A DNA stretch of 6,891 nucleotides, taken from an uncultured Streptococcus sp. Lineage in GTDB: Bacteria > Bacillota > Bacilli > Lactobacillales > Streptococcaceae. A program made the translations under genes and the position numbers. The notes under the pieces were generated by a model. The model ran no database searches and had not been told where the DNA came from. It saw only the letters and a program-made list of their open reading frames with translations. Below are positions 1 through 4,960 of the stretch, one piece after another (the first letter of the stretch is position 1; each line of letters begins with the position of its first letter). The stretch covers positions 1 to 6,891 of the forward strand of contig CABSRC010000087.1 of assembly GCA_902480035.1 (NCBI GenBank), given 5' to 3'.

Positions 1-84
1 TCAGGATATACTATCATCAATCCTAAATAACTTTTTTCATTTTCATAATCTCCCAAGAGGCGGTCCAAGTGGCCGCCTTTTTTA
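1..84 (+). ncRNA. Probable csRNA-like small RNA, 5' end outside the window
   Basis: The segment has the layout of a streptococcal CiaR-dependent small RNA. A weak 5-bp stem (AGGAT 3-7 with ATCCT 20-24) is followed by an unpaired, pyrimidine-rich stretch and then a terminator hairpin with a T run. The unpaired stretch carries ACTTTTTTCAT (about 29-39) and ATAATCTCCC (about 45-54). Both are nearly shared with the better-supported RNA at 6631-6725, which has ACTTTTTCAT and TAATCTCCCC. TCTCCC is complementary to a Shine-Dalgarno and CAT to AUG. The promoter would lie just left of base 1, so a CiaR site cannot be seen. The alternative is the tail of an upstream gene: frame 1 reads SGYTIINPK and stops at 28-30. 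I favour the RNA because of the similarity to the second copy. Confidence 0.5.
55..83 (+). terminator. Rho-independent terminator
   Basis: GGCGG (59-63) pairs with CCGCC (73-77). The stem extends inward by CC/GG past a bulged T, around an AAGT loop, and is followed at once by six T (78-83). It ends the transcript entering from the left, either the csRNA-like RNA or an upstream gene, and insulates the purD promoter. Confidence 0.85.
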
Positions 85-86
85 TG

Positions 87-98
87 TCCAAATTTGGA
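87..98. promoter_or_regulatory. 12-bp perfect palindrome upstream of the purD promoter
   Basis: TCCAAATTTGGA is self-complementary and its centre lies about 35 bp upstream of the purD -10. That position suits an operator. No regulator can be named from the sequence, and a chance AT-rich palindrome is possible. Confidence 0.3.
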
Positions 99-109
99 TA
101 CACACCCAT

Positions 110-133
110 ATCTCCGAACAAATATGTTATAAT
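110..133 (+). promoter_or_regulatory. purD promoter with PurR-box-like site
   Basis: TGtTATAAT (125-133) is an extended -10 with no recognisable -35. Directly upstream, ATCTCCGAACAAA (110-122) fits the lactococcal/streptococcal PurBox AWWWCCGAACWWT with two mismatches. Further CGAA cores occur at 146-149 (minus strand, TTCG) and at 169-172 (TTTTTCCGAAT). Transcription would start near 140, leaving a leader of about 90 nt. PurR senses PRPP and controls de novo purine genes in this group. A box this close to the -10 fits repression at least as well as activation. The promoter is well supported by eye; the PurR assignment is inferred from the motif and the gene it serves. Confidence 0.6.
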
Positions 134-230
134 GGTTATGTATAATTCGTGAAAATTGCTAATTTTTCCGAATGATTGTCGTTAACGGGCATTTGCCCCT
201 AGTCTTATTTGATATTGAGGTATCTTTCAA

Positions 231-1493
231 ATGAAACTTTTGGTTGTTGGTTCTGGTGGTCGTGAACATGCGATTGCCAAGAAATTATTGGAGTCTAAGG
301 ACGTTGAGCAGGTTTTTGTGGCTCCTGGTAATGACGGGATGCGATTAGATGGTCTAGATTTGATCAATATCGGAATTTCCGAACATTCTAAGCTGATTGA
401 CTTCGCAAAAGCGAACGATATTGCTTGGACCTTTATCGGTCCAGATGATGCCCTTGCAGCTGGTATCGTGGATGATTTCAATGCAGCTGGTCTCAAAGCC
501 TTTGGTCCGACCAAGGCTGCGGCTGAGCTGGAGTGGTCCAAGGATTTTGCTAAGGAAATCATGGTCAAATACGACGTTCCGACAGCAGCCTATGGAACCT
601 TTTCAGATTTCGAGGAAGCCAAGGCCTACATCGAAGAAAAAGGTGCTCCAATTGTCGTCAAGGCAGACGGTTTGGCCCTTGGGAAAGGTGTCGTTGTTGC
701 GGAGACGGTTGAGCAAGCCGTCGAAGCCGCTCATGAGATGCTGTTGGACAATAAATTCGGGGATTCAGGTGCGCGTGTGGTCATCGAGGAATTCCTTGAC
801 GGAGAAGAGTTCTCTCTCTTTGCCTTTGTCAATGGGGATAAGTTCTACATCATGCCAACAGCGCAGGACCACAAACGTGCTTATGATGGCGACAAGGGTC
901 CGAACACTGGTGGGATGGGTGCCTATGCGCCAGTTCCCCACTTGCCACAGAGCGTGGTTGACACAGCGGTTGACACCATTGTCAAGCCAGTTCTTGAAGG
1001 CATGATTAAAGAAGGACGTCCCTACCTTGGTGTCCTTTACGCGGGTCTTATCTTGACAGCTGATGGACCGAAAGTCATCGAGTTCAACTCACGCTTTGGC
1101 GATCCTGAAACGCAAATCATCTTGCCTCGTTTGACATCTGACTTTGAACAAAACATCACTGACATTTTGGATGGCAAAGAGCCAGCTATCACTTGGACGG
1201 ACAATGGTGTGACACTAGGCGTGGTTGTAGCCTCAAACGGCTATCCACTCGCTTATGATAAGGGTGTCAAGCTTCCAGCCAAGACAGATGGTGACATCAT
1301 CACTTACTATGCTGGTGCCAAATTCGCTGAAAATGGCCAAGACCTCCTCTCAAACGGTGGACGTGTCTACATGCTGGTTACCACAGCAGACACCGTCAAA
1401 GACGGCCAAAACATTATCTACAACGAACTCGACAAACAAAACACAGAAGGCCTCTTCTATCGTACGGATATCGGTAGCAAGGCGAATAAATAA
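231..1493 (+). CDS. purD: Phosphoribosylamine--glycine ligase (GAR synthetase)
   Basis: This cytosolic enzyme joins phosphoribosylamine and glycine with ATP to form GAR, the second step of IMP synthesis. The 420 residues match the usual length of monofunctional PurD. The N-terminal domain opens with VVGSGGREHAI (5-15) and has GPDDALAAGI (70-79). The ATP-grasp part shows VVKADGLALGKGVVVA (142-157), EEFLDGEEFS (186-195), the signature QDHKRAYDGDKGPNTGGMGAY (from 212) and the metal-binding stretch IEFNSRFGDPETQ (283-295). A C-terminal domain follows. ATG 231 is preceded by GAGGT at 217-221. The gene has its own promoter with a PurBox-like site and is followed by a 298-bp gap before purE. No defect is visible. 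Confidence 0.98.
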   Translation: MKLLVVGSGGREHAIAKKLLESKDVEQVFVAPGNDGMRLDGLDLINIGISEHSKLIDFAKANDIAWTFIGPDDALAAGIVDDFNAAGLKAFGPTKAAAELEWSKDFAKEIMVKYDVPTAAYGTFSDFEEAKAYIEEKGAPIVVKADGLALGKGVVVAETVEQAVEAAHEMLLDNKFGDSGARVVIEEFLDGEEFSLFAFVNGDKFYIMPTAQDHKRAYDGDKGPNTGGMGAYAPVPHLPQSVVDTAVDTIVKPVLEGMIKEGRPYLGVLYAGLILTADGPKVIEFNSRFGDPETQIILPRLTSDFEQNITDILDGKEPAITWTDNGVTLGVVVASNGYPLAYDKGVKLPAKTDGDIITYYAGAKFAENGQDLLSNGGRVYMLVTTADTVKDGQNIIYNELDKQNTEGLFYRTDIGSKANK

Positions 1494-1594
1494 AACTCTT
1501 TGAAAATCTTCGATTGACTGTGTTAAAGCTCCTTGATGAACTTTAGTTCTATCTTCGTCGCTTTGCCTTGTCACTCTATGATTTTCTTCGAGTT
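1494..1594. repeat. MITE-like element with imperfect terminal inverted repeats
   Basis: It begins one base after the purD stop. The first 25 bases (1494-1518) and the reverse complement of the last 25 (1570-1594) agree at 19 of 25 positions; both contain AACTC, GAAAATC and TGAC. The interior holds a small hairpin GAACT/AGTTC (about 1537-1548). The 101-bp length, lack of a coding frame and intergenic position fit the short non-autonomous repeats scattered through streptococcal genomes. I cannot count copies from this window and see no clear target duplication. It could equally be a bidirectional hairpin left between purD and purE. Confidence 0.45.
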
Positions 1595-1595
1595 T

Positions 1596-1615
1596 TCGAA
1601 TATCAATGCTATATT
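1596..1615 (+). promoter_or_regulatory. Probable internal purEK promoter with PurR-box-like core
   Basis: TGcTATATT (1607-1615) is an extended -10. A CGAA core within TTTTCGAATAT (core 1597-1600) ends exactly 9 nt before the -10 hexamer, the same spacing as CGAA 115-118 to TATAAT 128-133 at purD. Both lack a -35. The matched geometry suggests the same regulator acts on both promoters. The start would fall near 1621, at the beginning of the structured leader. Confidence 0.5.
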
Positions 1616-1616
1616 A

Positions 1617-1760
1617 GGCGATGAAGTCGCCAAACACGTTAATGGTCGCCGTGGTGAAAAGACCAGAACAGCATCTGTTCTGGTCGGGGGAAACTTTGAG
1701 ACCTTAGGCTCAAAGTTTAGGAATGAAACCGAAGGTTTGCTTCCGTCCCCACCACCTAAG
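1617..1760 (+). promoter_or_regulatory. Structured RNA leader of purE, possible cis-regulatory element
   Basis: Several helices fit together. (a) GGCGA 1617-1621 can pair with either of two TCGCC copies, 1627-1631 or 1646-1650. (b) GTGGTG 1651-1656 pairs with CACCAC 1750-1755 and closes a junction. (c) Inside it is a perfect 11-bp hairpin, 1661-1671 with 1675-1685, loop CAT. (d) A perfect 10-bp hairpin follows, 1691-1700 with 1709-1718, loop ACCTTAGG. (e) AAACC 1726-1730 pairs with GGTTT 1734-1738. Loop bases CTTAGG 1703-1708 complement CCTAAG 1755-1760, a possible pseudoknot about 20 nt before the purE Shine-Dalgarno. None of the hairpins carries a T tract, so translational or processing control is more likely than termination. 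I do not recognise the conserved cores of the purine, ZTP, PRPP or THF riboswitches. Whether it binds anything is unknown. Confidence 0.45.
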
Positions 1761-1791
1761 AACATTATCAAAAAAAGAAAAAGGATTAAAA

Positions 1792-2280
1792 ATGAAACCA
1801 GTAATTTCCATCATCATGGGCTCAAAATCCGACTGGGCAACCATGCAAAAAGCTGCTGAAGTCCTCGACAACTTCGGCGTCGCTTACGAAAAGAAAGTTG
1901 TTTCCGCACACCGTACACCAGACCTCATGTTCAAACATGCGGAAGAAGCACGTAGCCGTGGCATCAAGGTCATCATCGCGGGTGCAGGTGGTGCAGCTCA
2001 CTTGCCAGGGATGGTTGCTGCTAAAACAACCCTTCCAGTTATTGGCGTACCCGTCAAATCACGTGCTCTTAGCGGTGTAGATTCTCTCTATTCCATCGTT
2101 CAGATGCCAGGTGGGGTACCTGTTGCAACTATGGCGATTGGTGAAGCTGGAGCGACTAACGCGGCCCTCTTTGCACTTCGTCTTCTTTCAGTAGAGGACC
2201 AGGCTATTGCGACAGCTTTGGCAGATTTCGCAGAAGAACAGGGAAAAATCGCAGAGGAGTCTACAAATGAGCTCAACTAA
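1792..2280 (+). CDS. purE: N5-CAIR mutase, class I PurE
   Basis: The enzyme converts N5-carboxyaminoimidazole ribonucleotide, made by PurK, into CAIR in the IMP pathway. At 162 residues it has the normal size of bacterial class I PurE. Family motifs appear in order: GSKSDW (10-15), SAHRTP (38-43, with the conserved active-site His at 40), GAGGAAHLPGM (64-74) and QMPGGVPVATMAIG (104-117). ATG 1792 is chosen over an in-frame ATG 69 bp upstream because AAAGGA (about 1780-1785) sits 6-7 nt before it and family homology begins there. Its 3' end overlaps purK by 14 bp, so the two are translationally coupled, as suits consecutive steps. A structured leader and a probable internal promoter precede it. 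Confidence 0.97.
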   Translation: MKPVISIIMGSKSDWATMQKAAEVLDNFGVAYEKKVVSAHRTPDLMFKHAEEARSRGIKVIIAGAGGAAHLPGMVAAKTTLPVIGVPVKSRALSGVDSLYSIVQMPGGVPVATMAIGEAGATNAALFALRLLSVEDQAIATALADFAEEQGKIAEESTNELN

Positions 2281-3358
2281 AACCATTGGGATCATCGGTG
2301 GTGGCCAGCTCGGTCAGATGATGGCGATCTCAGCTATCTACATGGGACACAAGGTTATCGCCTTGGATCCAGCAGCTGATTGCCCGGCCTCTCGTGTGGC
2401 GGAAATCATCGTGGCCCCTTACGACGACGTAGATGCTCTTCGTCAGTTGGCGGATCGCTGTGATGTTCTCACTTATGAATTTGAAAATGTGGATGCTGAC
2501 GGTTTGGATGCTGTTATCAAAGATGGTCAGCTTCCACAAGGGACAGACCTACTCCGCATCTCTCAAAATCGAATCTTTGAGAAGGACTTTCTTTCTAACA
2601 AGGCCCAAGTCACTGTAGCACCATACAAGGTCGTGACCTCAAGCCAGGATTTGGCAGATATCGACCTGTCGAAAAACTATGTCCTCAAGACGGCGACCGG
2701 TGGTTATGATGGCCATGGTCAAAAGGTTATTCGTTCAGAAGCAGATTTGGAAGAAGCCTATGCGTTAGCTGATTCAGCAGACTGCGTTTTAGAAGAGTTT
2801 GTCAACTTCGACCTTGAAATTTCTGTCATCGTATCTGGAAATGGCAAGGATGTGACAGTCTTCCCCGTTCAGGAAAATATCCACCGCAACAACATTCTTT
2901 CAAAAACCATTGTGCCTGCTCGCATTTCTGACAGTCTAGCTGAAAAAGCCAAAGCCATGGCCGTGCGAATCGCTGAACAACTGAACCTCTCTGGTACACT
3001 TTGTGTAGAAATGTTTGCGACCGCTGATGATATTATTGTCAACGAAATCGCACCACGCCCACACAATTCTGGCCACTACTCAATCGAAGCTTGCGACTTT
3101 TCACAGTTTGATACGCATATCCTGGGCGTTCTCGGAGCGCCACTTCCAGCAATCCACCTCCATGCGCCAGCTGCCATGCTCAATGTCCTCGGCCAACACG
3201 TCGAGGCTGCTGAAACATATGTCACAGAAAATCCAAGCGCTCACCTCCACTTATATGGTAAACTAGAAGCAAAGCACAACCGCAAGATGGGACATGTGAC
3301 TTTGTTTAGTGATGAACCAGATAATGTGGTTGAATTTGGGAAAGGGATTGATTTTTAA
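2267..3358 (+). CDS. purK: N5-CAIR synthetase (ATPase subunit, PurK)
   Basis: This ATP-grasp enzyme carboxylates AIR with bicarbonate and ATP to N5-CAIR, which PurE rearranges. The 363 residues fit the family. It begins with TIGIIGGGQLGQMM (6-19), the nucleotide-fold motif typical of PurK. The ATP-grasp region shows LKTATGGYDGHGQKVI (140-155), VLEEFVNFDLEIS (174-186) and VNEIAPRPHNSGHYSIEACD (258-277). The start is ATG 2267, inside the purE 3' end, with GAGGAG at 2254-2259. An alternative ATG at 2207 would add 20 residues unlike the family. The last 20 bases, including the stop, are repeated at 3699-3718, so the purK tail marks a recombination junction. Confidence 0.97.
   Translation: MSSTKTIGIIGGGQLGQMMAISAIYMGHKVIALDPAADCPASRVAEIIVAPYDDVDALRQLADRCDVLTYEFENVDADGLDAVIKDGQLPQGTDLLRISQNRIFEKDFLSNKAQVTVAPYKVVTSSQDLADIDLSKNYVLKTATGGYDGHGQKVIRSEADLEEAYALADSADCVLEEFVNFDLEISVIVSGNGKDVTVFPVQENIHRNNILSKTIVPARISDSLAEKAKAMAVRIAEQLNLSGTLCVEMFATADDIIVNEIAPRPHNSGHYSIEACDFSQFDTHILGVLGAPLPAIHLHAPAAMLNVLGQHVEAAETYVTENPSAHLHLYGKLEAKHNRKMGHVTLFSDEPDNVVEFGKGIDF
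3339..3358 (+). repeat. Direct repeat, copy 1 (3' end of purK)
   Basis: These 20 bases differ from 3699-3718 at a single position (G 3346 versus A 3706). Copy 1 encodes the last purK codons plus the stop and also supplies the AAAGG that may serve the next gene. The pair brackets a 340-bp segment holding the acidic-protein gene and a fragment of the small gene found again at 4678. Confidence 0.85.
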
Positions 3359-3359
3359 A

Positions 3360-3617
3360 ATGGTAGAAGAATTCGATGATGTATTCGATGATGACATTAC
3401 TACTCTAACATTTACTTATGCGGACGATGTAGAGATTCCAGAAATTCCTGATACAGAAGGGATTCATGTTGTAGAGATAACAAATAATCGACTAGTTATA
3501 AAGCATATCCTCGATGATGATGAGGTCTATGATTATATAAAGAGTTGTGGATTAACAAGTCGCCCTATAAAACTTTCGATTGAATTTTGTGTTTACGAAG
3601 ATTCTGAGGAAGAATAG
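3360..3617 (+). CDS. Highly acidic small protein, function unknown
   Basis: I do not recognise this 85-aa product. It has 25 Asp/Glu against 5 Lys/Arg, with acidic runs at the N-terminus (EEFDDVFDDD, 3-12), in the middle (DDDE, 52-55) and at the end (EDSEEE, 80-85). There is no signal peptide or membrane segment, so it is probably cytosolic. Alternating hydrophobic stretches (THT-like TLTFTY 15-20, HVVEI 36-40, LVIKHI 45-50, IKLSIEFCVY 70-79) suggest a small beta-rich fold. ATG 3360 follows the purK stop directly, and the only Shine-Dalgarno is AAAGG inside the purK tail with long spacing. GC content is about 34% by my count, well below purK. Low GC, acidity and its place in a duplicated segment suggest an acquired accessory gene. 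An immunity- or inhibitor-like role is only speculation. Confidence 0.7.
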   Translation: MVEEFDDVFDDDITTLTFTYADDVEIPEIPDTEGIHVVEITNNRLVIKHILDDDEVYDYIKSCGLTSRPIKLSIEFCVYEDSEEE

Positions 3618-3642
3618 TCTTTAAATTGAATGTGGGAAATAT

Positions 3643-3690
3643 ATGATTCAACTCATCGTCAACGCATTGTTAAACAAGAGAAGCAGATAA
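3643..3690 (+). pseudogene. Truncated 5' copy of the 75-aa small gene
   Basis: The first 24 bases match the start of the intact gene at 4678 at 21 of 24 positions, and both begin MIQLIVNA. After that the reading diverges and stops after 15 codons (MIQLIVNALLNKRSR). No good Shine-Dalgarno precedes it. It reads as the remnant of a former gene order in which this small gene directly followed the acidic-protein cassette. Confidence 0.65.
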
Positions 3691-3698
3691 CTACTGCT

Positions 3699-3718
3699 GG
3701 AAAGGAATTGATTTTTAA
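3699..3718 (+). repeat. Direct repeat, copy 2 (relic of purK 3' end)
   Basis: It is a 19/20 match to 3339-3358, now placed directly before the GTG start of the next gene. The copied bases include AAAGGA, which may act as that gene's ribosome binding site, and a relic of the purK stop codon. Confidence 0.85.
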
Positions 3719-4669
3719 GTGAAAATAGCGATTCTAGGACTTGGAGTCATCGGGACCACTTATGCCTACGCCTTTCAAAAAGCAGGCCATCAAGTGGAAC
3801 ACGTACTGAGAGATAGTAAGAAAAGTACAGCTCCGAAGGAGTTGTCGGTTGATCTACTAGATGGTCGCTATCATTCCAAAGGTGAAAACAAACACGACAC
3901 CTATGAGGTTCATGTGGCAGAAGCTGATTCAGAATATGATTTTATTTTTCTGAGTGTGCGTCATGGGCTTATCAAAGAAGCTGTGGAGACCTTGCGAAAA
4001 AATAATATCAAAGGTACCCTTGTTTTCTTCTGTAATTTCTGGGATACTCGAGAAGAGGTCCTAGAGTGGGCAGGGGATTACGACTATATTTTGGCCTTTC
4101 CGACAGCGGGTGGTCACATGCAGGAGAACCATTTGGATGGTGTTTTGTTCGACCATTTAATGTTAGAGGGAGAGCAAAAAGCACATATTTCTAACTATGC
4201 TGATCTGACGGATTTACTGACTTCTGCAGATTTGAAGAGGGAAGTACCTCATGATATGGTCGAGTGGATTTGGATTCATATGGCGATTAACGCAGGTGTC
4301 ACTTCGACAGCTGCTCGTTCGGGAAATCTGGAAAACCCAGAAGAATTGGCTCTGAACTTGATGAATAGTTCTTCAGAATTGTCATTGGCCATCAAGGCCA
4401 TTCGAGAAGCTTTGAAAGTTGTAGAAGCGCGTGGGGTGAATTTGAAGCTTTATAAGGCAGAACTCTTACCCTACAAAATTCCCGCTTGGATAGCCGGCAA
4501 AGCCATGAAAGTCATGTTTGCGAAAAATGAGCTGACCCGAAAAATCATGACCTTACACAATGATAAACAGGACATCTTCTATTGTTGTCAAAGTGTTTAT
4601 CAGACTGGTCAGGAGTTAGGTGTCAAGATGCCTATTCTGGAAGCAAATATGAAGGGTATTTCGATTTAG
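3719..4669 (+). CDS. Ketopantoate reductase (PanE/ApbA) family protein, atypical
   Basis: A 316-aa NAD(P)-binding protein. KIAILGLGVIGTTYAYAF (2-19) carries the GxGxxG dinucleotide motif (G7, G9, G12), and the PanE/ApbA layout of an N-terminal Rossmann domain plus helical C-terminal domain is evident. In true PanE, which reduces ketopantoate in pantothenate synthesis, a Lys lies eight residues before the Asn of the helical motif and a Glu lies in a TEIDYING-like segment. Here the corresponding stretch WIWIHMAINAG (183-193) has Trp at the Lys position, and the segment after KQDI (283-286) lacks TEIDYING. Ketopantoate reduction is therefore doubtful, and the substrate is unknown. GTG 3719 begins the conserved fold and follows AAAGGA in the duplicated purK tail. 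The stop overlaps the next gene's Shine-Dalgarno, so the two are probably coupled. Confidence 0.8.
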   Translation: MKIAILGLGVIGTTYAYAFQKAGHQVEHVLRDSKKSTAPKELSVDLLDGRYHSKGENKHDTYEVHVAEADSEYDFIFLSVRHGLIKEAVETLRKNNIKGTLVFFCNFWDTREEVLEWAGDYDYILAFPTAGGHMQENHLDGVLFDHLMLEGEQKAHISNYADLTDLLTSADLKREVPHDMVEWIWIHMAINAGVTSTAARSGNLENPEELALNLMNSSSELSLAIKAIREALKVVEARGVNLKLYKAELLPYKIPAWIAGKAMKVMFAKNELTRKIMTLHNDKQDIFYCCQSVYQTGQELGVKMPILEANMKGISI

Positions 4670-4677
4670 GAGGTTTT

Positions 4678-4905
4678 ATGATTCAACTCATTGTCAATGC
4701 TTTTGTTGAGAAGGACAAGACAGGAGCAGTCGTCGAAGTCTTGTATGCTAGTAGTGATCATGAAAAAGTGAAAGCTAAGTATGAAGAGCTGACTGCTCAA
4801 TATCCTGAAAACTATTTAGCTATCTATGATGTTCCGCTGGATACGGATTTGAATACACTGGATCATTATCCGTCAGTGTGGATTGGGAAAGAAGAATTTG
4901 AATAA
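4678..4905 (+). CDS. Conserved small protein between purK and purB, function unknown
   Basis: A 75-aa soluble protein with no membrane segment or known catalytic motif. The layout suggests a compact alpha/beta fold: strand MIQLIVNAFV (1-10), strand AVVEVLYAS (17-25), helix HEKVKAKYEELTAQY (28-42), strand NYLAIYDVP (45-53), and an acidic end KEEFE. A small uncharacterised gene in this position is typical of streptococcal pur clusters as I recall them. ATG 4678 has a strong AGGAGG at 4668-4673 that overlaps the previous stop codon. A truncated copy of its 5' end lies about 1 kb upstream at 3643. The position suggests, without proof, a link to purine metabolism. Confidence 0.85.
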   Translation: MIQLIVNAFVEKDKTGAVVEVLYASSDHEKVKAKYEELTAQYPENYLAIYDVPLDTDLNTLDHYPSVWIGKEEFE

Positions 4906-4914
4906 AGTGATTGC

Positions 4915-4940
4915 CAGTTGCTAACTGATGTGAAACATCA
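4915..4940 (+). promoter_or_regulatory. Two overlapping small hairpins in the purB leader
   Basis: CAGTT 4915-4919 can pair with AACTG 4923-4927, or TGATGT 4926-4931 with ACATCA 4935-4940. They share bases and so exclude each other. Both lie just upstream of the purB Shine-Dalgarno (GAAAGGA, 4944-4950). They are short and have no T tract, so a regulatory role is uncertain. Confidence 0.25.
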
Positions 4941-4960
4941 AAAGAAAGGAAAATAAAAAC

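Noticed and set aside
1..30. C-terminal tail of an upstream protein ending SGYTIINPK
   Set aside because: Nine codons are too few to identify anything, and the resemblance of 29-58 to the downstream csRNA favours a small RNA. It cannot be excluded without upstream sequence.
163..176. ComX (SigX) cin-box upstream of purD
   Set aside because: TCCGAATG resembles TACGAATA, but the first bases and last base do not fit, and the CCGAA core fits a PurBox in a purine promoter better.
227..568. 113-codon minus-strand frame over the 5' part of purD
   Set aside because: It covers a clear purD coding region, has low-complexity Ser/Ala composition and no promoter or ribosome site.
1661..1685. Rho-independent terminator between purD and purE
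   Set aside because: The 11-bp hairpin is strong but is followed by a G run, not T. The 10-bp hairpin at 1691-1718 has no T tract either.
1533..1859. 108-codon frame across the purD-purE gap into purE
   Set aside because: A short stretch (GDEVAKHVNGRRGEKT) looks protein-like, but the frame runs through the perfect hairpins and into purE in the wrong phase. The RNA-structure reading explains the region better.
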